A DNA stretch of 58,310 nt from an uncultured Bacillota bacterium (GCA_949283775.1 CASDTU010000023.1:1-58310); one strand, 5' to 3'; counted from the stretch's first letter, positions 1 to 12,505 are shown. Numbers and translations: made by a program. The notes: a model not told the origin generated them from the letters alone.

Positions 1-860
1 AAAAACAACACGCAGAAAGCAAACTGACGCTTCATTAAATAGCTCGCATAGGCATTTGCTATTGCGCTCGAGATCGTATTGTTCGCGATAAAGCGGCCGT
101 TGACAAAGACGGTTTGATAGGAACGGTTCGCCTTTGCAAAGGACGGCTTTCCTATGTATCCGTACAGTCGGATCCCGTGTTTTGTCGCATCGATACGATA
201 ACATTGCTGCAGTGTGTTTGCACCGTACACGGCAAGGAGCGCCTCTTCCAGACCGCCGCCGTACGATTGGAGGTTTAATTTCCCGTCAATAAAATATTGG
301 AAGGCAATGTTTGGGTTCCCCAGCACAAAACGCGAAACGACGGTAGAAATTTCACTCTCTTCTCCCTTGTCCGATTTTAAGAATTTTTCCCGCACCGGCG
401 TATTATAAAAGAGCCCTTCCGCACTGATCTCGGTTCCGCAGCCGAGCGCGCAGGAACGGATCTCGCCGATCTGTCCGCCGTAACAGGAAATTTCAAACGC
501 TTCGTCTGCCGTCGCCGACTTTGATCGGATCGTCAATTTAGACACGGATGCAATACTGGCAAGCGCTTCACCGCGAAACCCTAAAGTATGGATTTGATCC
601 AAATCCTCTACCTTTGCGATTTTACTGGTCGCGTGCGGCATAAGCGCGGATCTTAAATCGCTTTTTTCTATTCCTTCCCCGTCATCCGCGACTTTGATCA
701 AATTTTTTCCGCCGCGCTCAATGTACACGGAAATATGTTTTGCTCCGGCATCGATGCTGTTTTCGATAAACTCTTTCACGACGGAATAAGGACGGTCTAT
801 GACTTCTCCCGCTGCAATTCGATTATAAATGCTGCTGTCCAAAAGATTAATTTTAGCCAT
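1..860 (-). CDS. mutL: DNA mismatch repair protein MutL (N-terminal part, cut by window edge)
   Basis: MutL couples mismatch recognition by MutS to strand removal. The ATG is at 858-860, after a purine-rich ribosome site (GGAAGAAGGAA). About 286 residues are in the window; the C-terminal dimerisation/endonuclease half lies beyond base 1. The GHKL ATPase motifs are clear: NRIAAGEV near residues 13-20, the catalytic Glu in EFIENSIDAGA (about 30-40), DDGEGI (about 59-64) and the ATP-lid motif GFRGEAL (about 94-100). It follows mutS on the same strand after a 130-bp gap in which I see no clear terminator, so one repair operon is likely. Identity is near certain; presence of the endonuclease motif cannot be judged here. 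Confidence 0.96.
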   Translation of the reverse strand, partial: MAKINLLDSSIYNRIAAGEVIDRPYSVVKEFIENSIDAGAKHISVYIERGGKNLIKVADDGEGIEKSDLRSALMPHATSKIAKVEDLDQIHTLGFRGEALASIASVSKLTIRSKSATADEAFEISCYGGQIGEIRSCALGCGTEISAEGLFYNTPVREKFLKSDKGEESEISTVVSRFVLGNPNIAFQYFIDGKLNLQSYGGGLEEALLAVYGANTLQQCYRIDATKHGIRLYGYIGKPSFAKANRSYQTVFVNGRFIANNTISSAIANAYASYLMKRQFAFCVLF

Positions 861-990
861 TTCCTTCTTCCATCCTTAAAGTTTTTTAAAATACAAACAA
901 CGTAAAAGCGCGAATACGGAGATTTTTCTTTTTTAGCCCGAAAGAAAAGCAGTAAAAATGCAAAGGGACAAAAGAAACACGTTACAACGC

Positions 991-3624
991 TCAGTTGTCT
1001 TGCTCCGAGTCTTTGCGCTTTATTTCTTCGGCAAGCTCCATTAGCAATTGCATTGCCTGGATCGGCGTCAGATTGTTAACGTCCGCAGATTGTAAAGTCC
1101 CGATAATATCGTCGTAGCAAACGGACGAGGAAGCCTTTGTTTCAATGTCCGCGCCTCTTGCAATGTCATTTTTCTCCAATGTTTTCAAAATGCTCTTTGC
1201 TCTGGCGGTGACGGCTGCCGGCACGCCGGCCAGCTTAGCCACTTCGATACCAAAGCTTTTATTGGCGCCGCCCCGTACGATTTTCCTTAAAAATACGATG
1301 CCGGCGCTCGATTCTTTTACGCTGACTTTATAGTTTTTAATTCCCTCTATTTTTCCTTCCAGTTCAGTCAATTCATGGTAATGCGTCGCAAATAACGTTT
1401 TTGCGCAAATATTCTGCGTGATATATTCCAAAACGGCCCACGCAATGCTCAATCCGTCAAAAGTGCTCGTACCCCTTCCGACTTCATCCAAAATCAACAG
1501 GGAATTTTTTGTGGCATTCCGAATGATCGACGCCACTTCCGTCATTTCCACCATGAAGGTGCTCTGATCCAAAATTAAGTTATCGCTCGCCCCTACGCGC
1601 GTAAAGATCCTGTCGACGACCGGAATGACGGCCGAACGCGCAGGGACAAAACTTCCGATATGCGCCATCAATACGATCAGGGCGGTTTGACGCATATATG
1701 TGCTCTTGCCCGCCATGTTGGGCCCCGTTATCACCATCGTGCGGGTTTCTTCATCCAAAATTGTATCGTTCGGAACAAAGCGTTCTTTGGAGAGAGCTTC
1801 CACGACGGGATGGCGTCCGTCTATAATTTTTAACTGCGCATTCTCGCTTTCAATTTGCGGCTTGCAATATCCTTTGTCTTTCGCCACAACGGCAAAGGAC
1901 ACGAGGCAATCCAACAGGGCGATCGAATACGCAACTTGTTTTAAATCCTTGATGTGCTCCGATAAAATCGTCTTGATTTCTTCAAACAGATCCGCTTCAA
2001 TACGCAGACATTTTTCCGCGCTTGTCAAAATCTTTTCTTCGACTTCTTTCAGCTCCTGCGTTACAAAGCGCTCTGCGTTCGATAAGGTTTGCCGGCGCAT
2101 ATATTCGTACGGAACTTTATCTTTAAAAGAATTCGTAACTTCGATCGAATAACCGAAAACGCGGTTATACTTGATCTTTAAATTTTTGATCCCCGTTTTT
2201 TCGCGTTCCCGCGCCTCAATTTCGGCAATGACCGTGGCGCCGTGATCGCGGATCTGCCGCAATTCATCGAGCTGGCTGTTATAGCCTTCCCGAATAAATC
2301 CGCCGTCTTTTGTACTGACCGGAGGATTTTCAATAAAAGCGCGCTTTAAAAGATCCGCTAGATCCGAATAATCTCCCAGTCCTTCTGCGATTTCCTGCAG
2401 GATCGGAGAAGTGAAGCCGGAGAGCTGAAACTTAATATTCGGCAAAATACTGAGCGATGAAGCTAAATTTTCACAATCGCGCGGTGTCAGATTGTTGTTT
2501 GAAATTTTACCCGCAATTCTTTCGATGTCGCGGATCCCGCTCAGCGTATCCGCCAAGCCGACACGGATCAGCGTCGCGTTGAACAATTCCGAAACGCCGT
2601 TTAAGCGGTATTCGATCGCCGTTTTATCCTTCAGCGGATTGATCAAAAGCCTGCTTAACAGCCGCGCTCCCATAGCCGTGCGCGTTTTATCGAGCAGCCA
2701 AAGCAAGGATCCGTATCGCTTTCCTTCCGCCAAAGTTTTTTGCAGCTCTAAATTTCGAATTGCGGCAGTATCCAGCATCATCTGCTGCTTATGCCCCACA
2801 AATTTAATGGCGTCGATATTTTTGAGCGCATGTTTCTGCGTTTCGCGCAAGTATTCTAAAAGCGCTCCGCAGGCAGAAACCGCATCCTCCTCTTTTGCCA
2901 ATCCGAAAGGCTCCAGCGTTTTACAGCCCAACTGCTCCAAAACGTTTTGCTGCGCGTGTCGAACAGAGAACGCCCAGGGAACGTAGCAGGATATCGAGGG
3001 CAAAAGGCGGACGGCCGTCATATCCTTTACCGAGGAAACAAACGTATCGTTTCCTATGATTTCGGCCGGAGATAATTTGATGAGCTCTTCCACACATTCC
3101 GAAAGAAAAGTATCCCCTTGAAAAACGGTTACATTGAATTCCCCCGTCGTAATATCCGCCCATGCCAAGGCGCTTTTTTGTTCGGCGGCATAGACGCAGG
3201 CGATATAGTTGTTTTTCTTTTCATCCAGCAAATTTTCTTCGATCAGCGTCCCGGCGGAAACAATGCGGATCACATCCCTTTCCACCATGGATTTACCGGG
3301 TTTCGGTTCCGTAAGCTGTTCGCAGATCGCCACTTTTTTCCCAAGCGCAACCAGGCGCGCAATGTATGTATCCGCAGCATGAAACGGAATGCCGCACATG
3401 GGCGCCCGTTCTTTCAAACCGCAGTCCCTGCCCGTAAGCGTCAGATCCAGCAGCTGCGACACTTCCTGCGCATCCTCGAAAAACATTTCGTAAAAATCGC
3501 CCAGACGATAAAAAAGGACACAGTCTTTGTATTTTTCCTTTATGGTAAGATAGTGCCGCATCATGGGCGAAATATTTGTATTGATCGGTGAAATTTCCTC
3601 TTGCGTTTGTTTCTTATCCTTCAT
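991..3624 (-). CDS. mutS: DNA mismatch repair ATPase MutS
   Basis: Cytoplasmic dimeric ATPase that recognises base mismatches and small loops. At 877 residues it has the usual MutS1 length. The mismatch-binding Phe-x-Glu lies in GDFYEMFFEDA (Phe44, Glu46). The connector, core and clamp domains fill the middle. The ABC-type ATPase has Walker A GPNMAGKST around residue 630, followed by the signature and Walker B (LLILDEVGRGTSTFDG) and the ATHYHELTEL switch. A helix-turn-helix tail with ILKTLEKN closes the protein. The start at 3624 follows an AGGAAAAAG-type site. It sits 18 bp after miaB and ahead of mutL, the typical clostridial miaB-mutS-mutL order. No motif is missing, so it should be active. 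Confidence 0.97.
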   Translation of the reverse strand: MKDKKQTQEEISPINTNISPMMRHYLTIKEKYKDCVLFYRLGDFYEMFFEDAQEVSQLLDLTLTGRDCGLKERAPMCGIPFHAADTYIARLVALGKKVAICEQLTEPKPGKSMVERDVIRIVSAGTLIEENLLDEKKNNYIACVYAAEQKSALAWADITTGEFNVTVFQGDTFLSECVEELIKLSPAEIIGNDTFVSSVKDMTAVRLLPSISCYVPWAFSVRHAQQNVLEQLGCKTLEPFGLAKEEDAVSACGALLEYLRETQKHALKNIDAIKFVGHKQQMMLDTAAIRNLELQKTLAEGKRYGSLLWLLDKTRTAMGARLLSRLLINPLKDKTAIEYRLNGVSELFNATLIRVGLADTLSGIRDIERIAGKISNNNLTPRDCENLASSLSILPNIKFQLSGFTSPILQEIAEGLGDYSDLADLLKRAFIENPPVSTKDGGFIREGYNSQLDELRQIRDHGATVIAEIEAREREKTGIKNLKIKYNRVFGYSIEVTNSFKDKVPYEYMRRQTLSNAERFVTQELKEVEEKILTSAEKCLRIEADLFEEIKTILSEHIKDLKQVAYSIALLDCLVSFAVVAKDKGYCKPQIESENAQLKIIDGRHPVVEALSKERFVPNDTILDEETRTMVITGPNMAGKSTYMRQTALIVLMAHIGSFVPARSAVIPVVDRIFTRVGASDNLILDQSTFMVEMTEVASIIRNATKNSLLILDEVGRGTSTFDGLSIAWAVLEYITQNICAKTLFATHYHELTELEGKIEGIKNYKVSVKESSAGIVFLRKIVRGGANKSFGIEVAKLAGVPAAVTARAKSILKTLEKNDIARGADIETKASSSVCYDDIIGTLQSADVNNLTPIQAMQLLMELAEEIKRKDSEQDN

Positions 3625-3642
3625 TTCTTTTTCCTGTGTCGA

Positions 3643-4962
3643 TTATTTTTCAAGTTCGCCCATCAAGGATACCCCGGAGCTGTCCGAAACCATGATCTTG
3701 ACGAATTGGCCGATGCAATCGTTTTCCGATTGAAAATATCCCATTCGGCCGTATTCATCTCTGCCTAAATAGAGTTTCTTTTTTTCGTCGTAGTCTTCGC
3801 ATAGGATCTCTACGCTCTTGCCTCTGTACGAAAGGGATTTTTCGCGAGTCTGCGCATTCACGACTTCGACCAGGCGCATTATGCGTTCTTTTTTCACTTC
3901 TTCCGATATTTGCCCTTCCATTTGTGCCGCCTTCGTACCGATCCGAGGAGAATATACAAAAGTAAAGGCGGTAAAAAATCCGGCATTTTTTACCAGGGAC
4001 AAAGTATCTGCAAAATCCTCTTCCGTTTCCGTCGGGAAACCCACCATGATATCGGTCGTAACCTGACAATCGGGAACATATTTCCGAAGCAGCTGCAACT
4101 TTTGCAAATATTCCGAAGCGGTATATTTGCGGTTCATCAATTTTAAAATCCTGTCCGAACCGGCCTGAACCGGCAGATGCACCAAGTTGCAAATTTGAGG
4201 GTTTTCCGCGATGACGCGAATCAGTTCCTCCCCGAAATCCTTCGGGTTGCTCGTCATGAAGCGCAGCCGGAATTTTTCCTTCCTCTCGCAGATTTTGGAA
4301 AGCAGCTGCGGAAAAGTACAAATTCCGTTCGTGTCGTATCCGTATGAATTTACGTTTTGCCCCAAAAGAGTAATTTCTTTATACCCTTTATCCAGCAAAG
4401 CATTGACTTCGCTGAGAATTGCTCCCGGCTGTCTGCTCCTTTCGCGGCCGCGCACATAGGGAACGATACAGTAACTGCAAAAATTATTGCACCCGTACAT
4501 TATGTTTACCCAAGCATTCGGATAACTTGTCCGATAGGAATAATCCTCTTCTACAATGCTTCCTTCTTGCGGCCAGATATCGACTACCGCTTTTTTCCCG
4601 GATAATTTTTTATCCAGCAAATCGCCGAACCGATCCAGATTATGCGTGCCGAAAACAATATCAACAAAAGGAAATTTCTTGCGCAGTTTGTCCGCCGCGT
4701 CGGCCTGTTGGGTCATGCATCCGCCAACCGCTATGATCAGATCTTTTTTATTCTTTTTTAATTTCTTCAACGCTCCTATGTTGCCGTATGCATGATTTTC
4801 CGCGTTTTCCCGAATGCAGCAAGTATTAAAAACGATGATATCGGATTTTGTTTCGTCGTTGCTTTCTATATACCCGCGCGCGCGTAAAATACCCGCTATT
4901 TTTTCTGATTCATGCACGTTCATCTGACAGCCGTACGTAATAATCGTATAGTATTTATCCAT
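3643..4962 (-). CDS. miaB: tRNA-2-methylthio-N6-dimethylallyladenosine synthase MiaB
   Basis: Radical-SAM methylthiotransferase that adds a methylthio group to i6A37 of tRNAs reading UNN codons. The 439 residues match the family. The N-terminal UPF0004 domain holds the second Fe-S cluster cysteines (YGCQMNVHESE, FNTCCIRENAE, VGGCMTQ). The radical-SAM cluster motif CNNFCSYC lies around residues 155-162, and a TRAM domain forms the C-terminus (KSVEILCEDYDEKKKLYLG region). It is the first gene of the miaB-mutS-mutL run and has its own near-consensus promoter at 4992-5020. The YGCQMN start and the absence of MtaB-type features favour MiaB over MtaB. Confidence 0.96.
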   Translation of the reverse strand: MDKYYTIITYGCQMNVHESEKIAGILRARGYIESNDETKSDIIVFNTCCIRENAENHAYGNIGALKKLKKNKKDLIIAVGGCMTQQADAADKLRKKFPFVDIVFGTHNLDRFGDLLDKKLSGKKAVVDIWPQEGSIVEEDYSYRTSYPNAWVNIMYGCNNFCSYCIVPYVRGRERSRQPGAILSEVNALLDKGYKEITLLGQNVNSYGYDTNGICTFPQLLSKICERKEKFRLRFMTSNPKDFGEELIRVIAENPQICNLVHLPVQAGSDRILKLMNRKYTASEYLQKLQLLRKYVPDCQVTTDIMVGFPTETEEDFADTLSLVKNAGFFTAFTFVYSPRIGTKAAQMEGQISEEVKKERIMRLVEVVNAQTREKSLSYRGKSVEILCEDYDEKKKLYLGRDEYGRMGYFQSENDCIGQFVKIMVSDSSGVSLMGELEK

Positions 4963-4991
4963 TTTATTCCCGACAAAATTTCTTTCTTTCT

Positions 4992-5020
4992 ATTATAACT
5001 TTTTTTTCGCTTTTTTTCAA
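4992..5020 (-). promoter_or_regulatory. Sigma-A type promoter of miaB-mutS-mutL
   Basis: On the minus strand TTGAAA (5015-5020) and TATAAT (4992-4997) are separated by exactly 17 bp, an AT-rich spacer. The -10 ends about 30 bp before the miaB ATG. It lies in the divergent gap with the penicillin-binding protein gene. Confidence 0.75.
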
Positions 5021-5092
5021 GCCTTTGAATTTGTCCGCCTTTAAATAATTTTCATAAATTTTCAAATACTTTTATATGAGGATCGTTAAAAC

Positions 5093-7321
5093 ATGAAAAT
5101 TATAAAAAAAATACTCATTTTGTCCTTTGCTTTTTTACTGTTGGCCATTGCAACGTGTTTCGGGATCTATTTTTCCGCGACTGCGAATACCGGTTTGGAT
5201 CTCGCTAAATTAGACGCAACGAAGGGATTTATTACCCTTTATGACGGGAGCAATAAAGAGACCGCAACCGTATCCATAAACGGAACAGGAAAAATCGTAC
5301 CCTTTCGCGAAATTCCGGAAACCGTGAAAAACGCATTTATTGCCGCCGAAGATAAAAATTTTTATAAACATCGGGGATTGGATCTGAAAGGGATCGCCAG
5401 AGCGGCTTTCAAAAATTTAAAATCGATGTCGTTTAAGCAAGGGGCTTCCACCATCAGCCAGCAACTCATTAAAAATACGCAACTGTCCAGCGAAAAGACG
5501 CTCAAAAGAAAATTAAAAGAAATTAAATTGACTTTTGCGCTGGAAAAAAAATATTCTAAAAATGAAATTTTAGAAATGTATCTCAATACAATTTATTTCG
5601 GGCATAATTGTTACGGGATCAGTAACGCCGCCGATTATTACTTTTCAAAAAACGTTTCAAAATTAAACTGTGCGGAAAGCGCCATGCTGGCCGCAATTAT
5701 CCGCTCTCCCAACAACTATTCCCCTTTTAATCATCCCGATAAATGTCTGACTGTTCGCAATTCGGTTTTAAAACGAATGAAGACTTTAAATTTTATTTCA
5801 GAGAAAGAATATAAAAACGCGGTTTTACAGGAATTGCCCGTAAAAAAAGAACGGGAAGCGGCCGCGCAGAGCTATGCGGAAGGCGTATTGAACGAATTGG
5901 AACATCTTGCAATCTATTCTCCGTACGGCGTGCTGAACGGTTGTAAAATTTATACCTATCTGGATCCTGAACTGCAAAAATATGCGGAAGAATTAAATAC
6001 GGAAGCGGACCGTTCGGGGAAAAGTATTTTAATTTGCAACAATCAAACGGGCGGGATCCTCACATGGCACACGACGGAAGGCGCTATACGGCGGCAGCCA
6101 GGTTCCGTCTTAAAACCGCTGGCCGTCTATGCTCCGGCCGTCGAAGAAAATTTGATCGTTCCCTGTACGCCTATACTTGATTCTGAAATCAATTTTAACG
6201 GCTATACGCCGTCCAATTATAAAAACGAATATCACGGGTATGTCTCAGCGCGCACAGCGCTTGCTCAGAGCTATAATATTCCGGCTGTAACTTTGCTGAA
6301 TCAGATTGGGATCGACAAAAGCGAACAGTATCTTGAACGGCTTTGTCTGCCGATCGATCAAAAAGACAGAAATCTTTCCTTAGCGCTCGGCGGTCTGACC
6401 GACGGCTTTACCGTCAAGGAAATAGCATCCGCCTATTCCGTATTTTCAAACGACGGACGCTTTGTTCCCTGCTCATTTATTAGGAAAATTGAAAACGCGG
6501 ACGGAAACATCCTATATGAAAACAAATTAAAAAAATATCCTGTCTTTTCTGAAGATACGGCGGCGCTTATCAACGATATGCTCCTCGAAGCTGTGAAAAA
6601 TGGTACTGCAAAAAAACTATCGTCATTGCCATTTGAGATCTGCGCCAAGACGGGAACCTGCGGGACCGAAAACGGAAACACCGACGCATGGACTGTTTCG
6701 TATACAACCGAACACACAACCGCGGTCTGGATGGGAAACGCCGACAACACGCTGTCAACAATCACAGGCGGCGGATTGCCCTGTCACTATGCCTATTTAT
6801 TGAATAAAAAAATATACGCAAAAAAACAGCCTGCCTCGTTTTGTATCGGCGAAAAGACTTCGCAACACAAAATCGACGTCGCCGCATACGAACAGGATCA
6901 CTGCATGCGTCTCGCCTGTGAACGTCAGCCGCAAAAATATACGATAACGGAGCTTTTCCGAAAGTCCGATTCCTCTTTGCAAGTTTCTGATTATTTTCGG
7001 GAAAACGCATTTGGCAACAACTATTCTGTTTTGTATAAAAATAACGCAATATATATTGATTTATGTCACACACAATACTATAATTATAGAATAAAACGAT
7101 GTGTTGACGGAAAAACAAAAGAAATTTATAACGGACAGTGCGACCAATGCTTTATTGATAAAAATATTGAAAGCGGAAAAAAATACACCTATATTGTGCG
7201 GCCGTATTTTAAATCGGATTCCGGGACGATTATTTATGGAAAGGAAACCATTCTCCCCTCTGTTTTTTCAAAAAAACGTATATCTGCACCGCCCTCACAA
7301 TGGTGGGAAAACAATTTATGA
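5093..7321 (+). CDS. Class A penicillin-binding protein (glycosyltransferase + transpeptidase)
   Basis: Bifunctional peptidoglycan synthase that polymerises lipid II and cross-links stem peptides outside the membrane. It has a cytoplasmic N-terminus, one membrane helix (about residues 5-27), a GT51 domain (about 60-235; catalytic Glu86 in AAEDKNFYKHRG, then GASTISQQLIKN) and a transpeptidase domain. The penicillin-binding motifs are S338-V-L-K341 after RRQPG, S393-Y-N395 and K519-T-G521. The roughly 150 residues after the KTG region form an extra tail with several cysteines and a fibronectin-like look (KKYTYIVRPYF), of unknown role. A GAGG site precedes the ATG. It is a single-gene unit, divergent from miaB. 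I cannot say which PBP1 subtype it is. Confidence 0.92.
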   Translation: MKIIKKILILSFAFLLLAIATCFGIYFSATANTGLDLAKLDATKGFITLYDGSNKETATVSINGTGKIVPFREIPETVKNAFIAAEDKNFYKHRGLDLKGIARAAFKNLKSMSFKQGASTISQQLIKNTQLSSEKTLKRKLKEIKLTFALEKKYSKNEILEMYLNTIYFGHNCYGISNAADYYFSKNVSKLNCAESAMLAAIIRSPNNYSPFNHPDKCLTVRNSVLKRMKTLNFISEKEYKNAVLQELPVKKEREAAAQSYAEGVLNELEHLAIYSPYGVLNGCKIYTYLDPELQKYAEELNTEADRSGKSILICNNQTGGILTWHTTEGAIRRQPGSVLKPLAVYAPAVEENLIVPCTPILDSEINFNGYTPSNYKNEYHGYVSARTALAQSYNIPAVTLLNQIGIDKSEQYLERLCLPIDQKDRNLSLALGGLTDGFTVKEIASAYSVFSNDGRFVPCSFIRKIENADGNILYENKLKKYPVFSEDTAALINDMLLEAVKNGTAKKLSSLPFEICAKTGTCGTENGNTDAWTVSYTTEHTTAVWMGNADNTLSTITGGGLPCHYAYLLNKKIYAKKQPASFCIGEKTSQHKIDVAAYEQDHCMRLACERQPQKYTITELFRKSDSSLQVSDYFRENAFGNNYSVLYKNNAIYIDLCHTQYYNYRIKRCVDGKTKEIYNGQCDQCFIDKNIESGKKYTYIVRPYFKSDSGTIIYGKETILPSVFSKKRISAPPSQWWENNL

Positions 7322-7473
7322 CGCTGCTAAAAAACAAACGGCACAACTTTTTTATGCCTTTAAAATCTTGCCGCTTTGCCGCTGCGCCTTAACAAATCTT
7401 AAAAATAAAAAGCCTTGTTTTGCAATGATTTAAGTGTAAATGCTTTAACTGTATGCGGAAGGTTTTTATAAAA

Positions 7474-7504
7474 GAGAGAGAGAAACAAACTGTTTCTCTC
7501 TCTT
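7474..7504. terminator. Two-way intrinsic terminator between PBP gene and gyrA
   Basis: A GA-repeat arm (7474-7486) pairs with a TC-repeat arm (7492-7504) around a 5-nt loop, giving about 13 bp. AT-rich flanks continue the pairing: TTATAA on the right, and TTTTTATAA on the left, which supplies a U-tract for minus-strand transcripts. It lies between the convergent PBP and gyrA genes. Nothing else coding is seen in 7322-7549. Confidence 0.7.
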
Positions 7505-7549
7505 ATAAATTTGAGATTTTTAAAATTTTGTAAGGAAGCAATATTAATG

Positions 7550-10171
7550 TCATTCGTCTTTATCTGTCCGATCATCTTGCGTTTGCACGCCTGCTTCCTC
7601 TGCTATATTTTCGGCCTTTTCCGATCCGGCGTCATCCGGCTGCTTCGTTTCAGTTTTTGCCGCAGAATCGTTTTCCGGCAGCTCGGTATCATTTTCATCT
7701 TCTTCTCTCGGCGCAACGGCCACGGTTGCCACTTCGGAATCTTTCAGCCGCATCACCCTAACTCCCTGCGTGTTTCTTCCGATCTGCGAAATGTCGGAAA
7801 CATGCATACGGATGATCGTACCGTTATTTGAGATAATCATGATATCTTCATTTTCATCGACGATCTTTAAGTTGACGAGGTAGCCCGTCTTTTCGTTAAA
7901 TACGCCGGCTTTAATACCTTTTCCGGCTCTGCCCTGTAAGCGATAATCTTCCGGATCCGAACGTTTGCCGTAGCCTTTGGAAGTCAACGTTAAAATCTGG
8001 CAGCCAGCCTTTATGATCAGCATATCTACCAAATAATCGTCGTCGCCCAAATTCATAGCTCTTACGCCCTGTGTATCGCGCCCCATTGCGCGAACGGCCG
8101 TTTCGCTGAACCGAATGCACTTGCCTTCTTTGGAGGCGATGATCAGCTCGTCATTGCCCCTTGTAAACTGCACGGATATCAGTTCGTCGCCTTCGTTGAT
8201 CTTGATCGCAATTTTACCGACTTTCCGAATGTTGGAGAATTCTTCCAGCGATGTCTTTTTGATCAATCCCTTTCTTGTTGCCATTGCAATAAAGCCCTGC
8301 GTATCGGGTTTGAAAGGTATAACGGCAGTAATTTTTTCATCTTGTGCGATTTGCAGAAGATTTACAATCGCGCGGCCGCGCGCCTGACGCTGCGCTTCCG
8401 GTATTTCATAGGCTTTGATCGCGTACACTTTACCGAACGACGAGAAAAACAAAATATTGTCATGCGTCGAGCATATAAACAATTTTTCAATAAAATCTTC
8501 ATCTTTCGGTCTATGTGCCGTAACACCCATTCCGCCGCGGCGCTGCGCCTTGTATTCATCGACAGGCTGGCGCTTGATGTATCCGGAATGCGTCATCGAA
8601 ACGATCACTTCTTCCTCTTCGATCAGATCTTCGATATCGATTTCGCCGTAATCATAAGAAAGCTCCGTCTTTCTCTCGCTCGGATATTTTTCTTTGATTT
8701 CCAGAAGATCCGCTTTTATGATTGCGATCACGCGCTGTTCGTTCGACAAAATATCCTTTAAATCCGCAATCGTTCTTTCCAATTCAGCCAGCTCTTCTTG
8801 CAGTTTCTCCACTTCCAAAGACGTGAGGCGCTGCAACCGCATTTCCAAAATTGCGTTCGCCTGTTTGTCCGAAAGTTCAAAATTTTGCATTAAATTATTG
8901 ATCGCTACGTTTTTATCCGCCGATTGTTTGATAATGGCGATCACTTCGTCGATGTGCGCCAAAGCCAATACCAATCCGGCAACAATGTGCGCGCGTTCTT
9001 CTGCCTTATTCAAATCATACCGCGTCCTGCGAACGATGACATCCTTCTGATGCTCAATATAATAATGGATGCATTCCTTTAAATTCAGAACTTTCGGTTC
9101 GCCGTCCACCAAAGCAAGCAAGATGATTCCGTTCGAAGTCTGCAACTGCGTATGTTTATACAAGGTGTTTAAAACAACTTGTGCGTTGGCATCTTTTCGC
9201 AGTTCAATCACAATGCGCATTCCGTCGCGGTCCGATTCTTCGCGGATATCTGAAATACCGTCAACCCTCTTGTCTTTCACCAAATCGGCAATATTTTCGA
9301 CAAGCCGCGCCTTATTGACCTGATATGGGATCTCCGTCACGATAATTCTCGTTCGAGTCGTATTGCCGGAGGTATAATCTTCGATCTCGCATTTTGCACG
9401 CAAAATATAATTGCCGCGCCCGGTGCGATATGCTCTCTTAATTCCGGCTCTGCCCATCAAAATCGCGCCGGTAGGAAAATCCGGTGCCGGAATGTATTCC
9501 ATGAGCTCCTCTATCGTAATATCCGGATTATCCATTTGCGCAATGACGCCGCTGACAACTTCCGCCAAATTATGCGGCGGAATATACGTCGCCATACCGA
9601 CTGCGATGCCGTCGCTGCCGTTTACCAATAAATTCGGAAATCTGGACGGAAGCACGCAAGGCTGCATTCCCGTATCGTCGAACGTGGGATAATAATCCAC
9701 GGTTTCTTTTTCCAAGTCCCGCAGCATTTCAGCCGCAAGTTTGGACATTCTCGCTTCCGTGTAACGCATCGCCGCCGGCGGATCGCCGTCTACCGAACCG
9801 AAATTTCCGTGTCCGTCGACCAAAGGGAAGTTGATCGTAAAATCCTGCGCCAAACGCACCAAAGCGTCGTAAACGGCGCTGTCTCCGTGCGGATGATATT
9901 TACCTAATACATCACCGACGATTCTGGCACATTTACGATACGCCTTGTCATTGTATAGTCCCATTTCATGCATGGAATACAAAATGCGGCGATGTACAGG
10001 CTTCAAACCGTCCCGCACATCCGGTATCGCACGGCTCACGTTCACCGCCATAGCATATGCGATAAACGATTTACGGAGTTCGTCGTCCACTTCCACATCG
10101 ATCATGTTTGTCATGGCAAGAGTCTTTTTAAACTCTTCCGTAAGTTCTGGACTTGTTTCTTTTTTTGCCAT
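7550..10171 (-). CDS. gyrA: DNA gyrase subunit A
   Basis: Breaks and rejoins DNA in the A2B2 gyrase that introduces negative supercoils. The 873 residues start with the breakage-reunion domain. The active-site Tyr137 lies in [10 protein letters not shown]. The quinolone-determining region [19 protein letters not shown] keeps the susceptible-type Ser98 and Asp102. The six-bladed C-terminal wrapping domain carries a GyrA box, QRRGGMG, close to the usual QRRGGKG and typical of gyrase rather than ParC. After the last blade an acidic, disordered tail of about 60 residues follows (Asp/Glu/Lys/Thr-rich). It sits 11 bp after gyrB, so co-transcription is clear. The start has an AGGAAT site. Confidence 0.97.
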   Translation of the reverse strand: MAKKETSPELTEEFKKTLAMTNMIDVEVDDELRKSFIAYAMAVNVSRAIPDVRDGLKPVHRRILYSMHEMGLYNDKAYRKCARIVGDVLGKYHPHGDSAVYDALVRLAQDFTINFPLVDGHGNFGSVDGDPPAAMRYTEARMSKLAAEMLRDLEKETVDYYPTFDDTGMQPCVLPSRFPNLLVNGSDGIAVGMATYIPPHNLAEVVSGVIAQMDNPDITIEELMEYIPAPDFPTGAILMGRAGIKRAYRTGRGNYILRAKCEIEDYTSGNTTRTRIIVTEIPYQVNKARLVENIADLVKDKRVDGISDIREESDRDGMRIVIELRKDANAQVVLNTLYKHTQLQTSNGIILLALVDGEPKVLNLKECIHYYIEHQKDVIVRRTRYDLNKAEERAHIVAGLVLALAHIDEVIAIIKQSADKNVAINNLMQNFELSDKQANAILEMRLQRLTSLEVEKLQEELAELERTIADLKDILSNEQRVIAIIKADLLEIKEKYPSERKTELSYDYGEIDIEDLIEEEEVIVSMTHSGYIKRQPVDEYKAQRRGGMGVTAHRPKDEDFIEKLFICSTHDNILFFSSFGKVYAIKAYEIPEAQRQARGRAIVNLLQIAQDEKITAVIPFKPDTQGFIAMATRKGLIKKTSLEEFSNIRKVGKIAIKINEGDELISVQFTRGNDELIIASKEGKCIRFSETAVRAMGRDTQGVRAMNLGDDDYLVDMLIIKAGCQILTLTSKGYGKRSDPEDYRLQGRAGKGIKAGVFNEKTGYLVNLKIVDENEDIMIISNNGTIIRMHVSDISQIGRNTQGVRVMRLKDSEVATVAVAPREEDENDTELPENDSAAKTETKQPDDAGSEKAENIAEEAGVQTQDDRTDKDE

Positions 10172-10182
10172 AATATTCCTCG

Positions 10183-12093
<1,911 letters not shown>

Positions 12094-12136
12094 TCATTAC
12101 TCCTAAGCTGTAAAATACAGCATCTCTTACCCTTAT

Positions 12137-12165
12137 ATTATAGCATATTTTCGCCGAAAACAAAA
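12137..12165 (-). promoter_or_regulatory. gyrBA promoter with extended -10
   Basis: The minus strand shows TGCTATAAT (TATAAT at 12137-12142) with a weak TTTTGT -35 (12160-12165), 17-bp spacing. The extended TGn probably compensates for the poor -35. The -10 lies about 45 bp before the gyrB ATG, which is preceded by a GGAG site. Confidence 0.55.
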
Positions 12166-12349
12166 GTGTTTTTTCTCTTTTTTTTCAATAAAATTTTAGC
12201 AATCGCATTTAACGGCTTTAAACAGGCCTCTGTGGCGAGAAAAATTTCGTCTTGATAAAATTATCGGCTTTTATTATGCTTTATCAAACTTTCGGTATAT
12301 TTTTATTTACAGACGGGTATACTAAGCTAAAAAAACACGGAGGCATATC

Positions 12350-12505
12350 ATGACAGATTTGCGATGCGGAAAATGTGGAAAAATTATCAATGTATCCCAT
12401 ATCAATATTTGCAGCGAATGCGGGAGCTTTATCTGCGACAAGTGTAAAAAACGATTCGGAGAAATTTGTCCGGATTGTTTCGGCAAACTAAATAAGCTAT
12501 GTTAA
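12350..12505 (+). CDS. 51-residue four-CxxC zinc-ribbon microprotein
   Basis: A short ORF from ATG 12350 to TAA 12505, preceded by a strong ACGGAGG site 8 nt upstream and a possible extended -10 (GGGTATACT, TATACT at 12318-12323). The protein consists almost wholly of four CxxC knuckles (CGKC, CSEC, CDKC, CPDC), which should bind two zinc ions as a double zinc ribbon. About a sixth of the residues are Cys, and there is no membrane segment. I do not recognise a named family. Such small rubredoxin-like proteins may bind nucleic acid or partner proteins, but that is inference. It is divergent from gyrB and ends ahead of a strong terminator. The ribosome site and motif spacing argue that it is real. 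Confidence 0.72.
   Translation: MTDLRCGKCGKIINVSHINICSECGSFICDKCKKRFGEICPDCFGKLNKLC

Noticed and set aside
214-408. Small plus-strand ORF inside mutL
   Set aside because: It is the antisense shadow of the intact mutL frame, with no ribosome site of its own.
12250-12290. TTGATAAA...TTTATCAA inverted arms upstream of the zinc-ribbon gene
   Set aside because: Too AT-rich and too short to separate from chance; no link to a promoter position could be shown.
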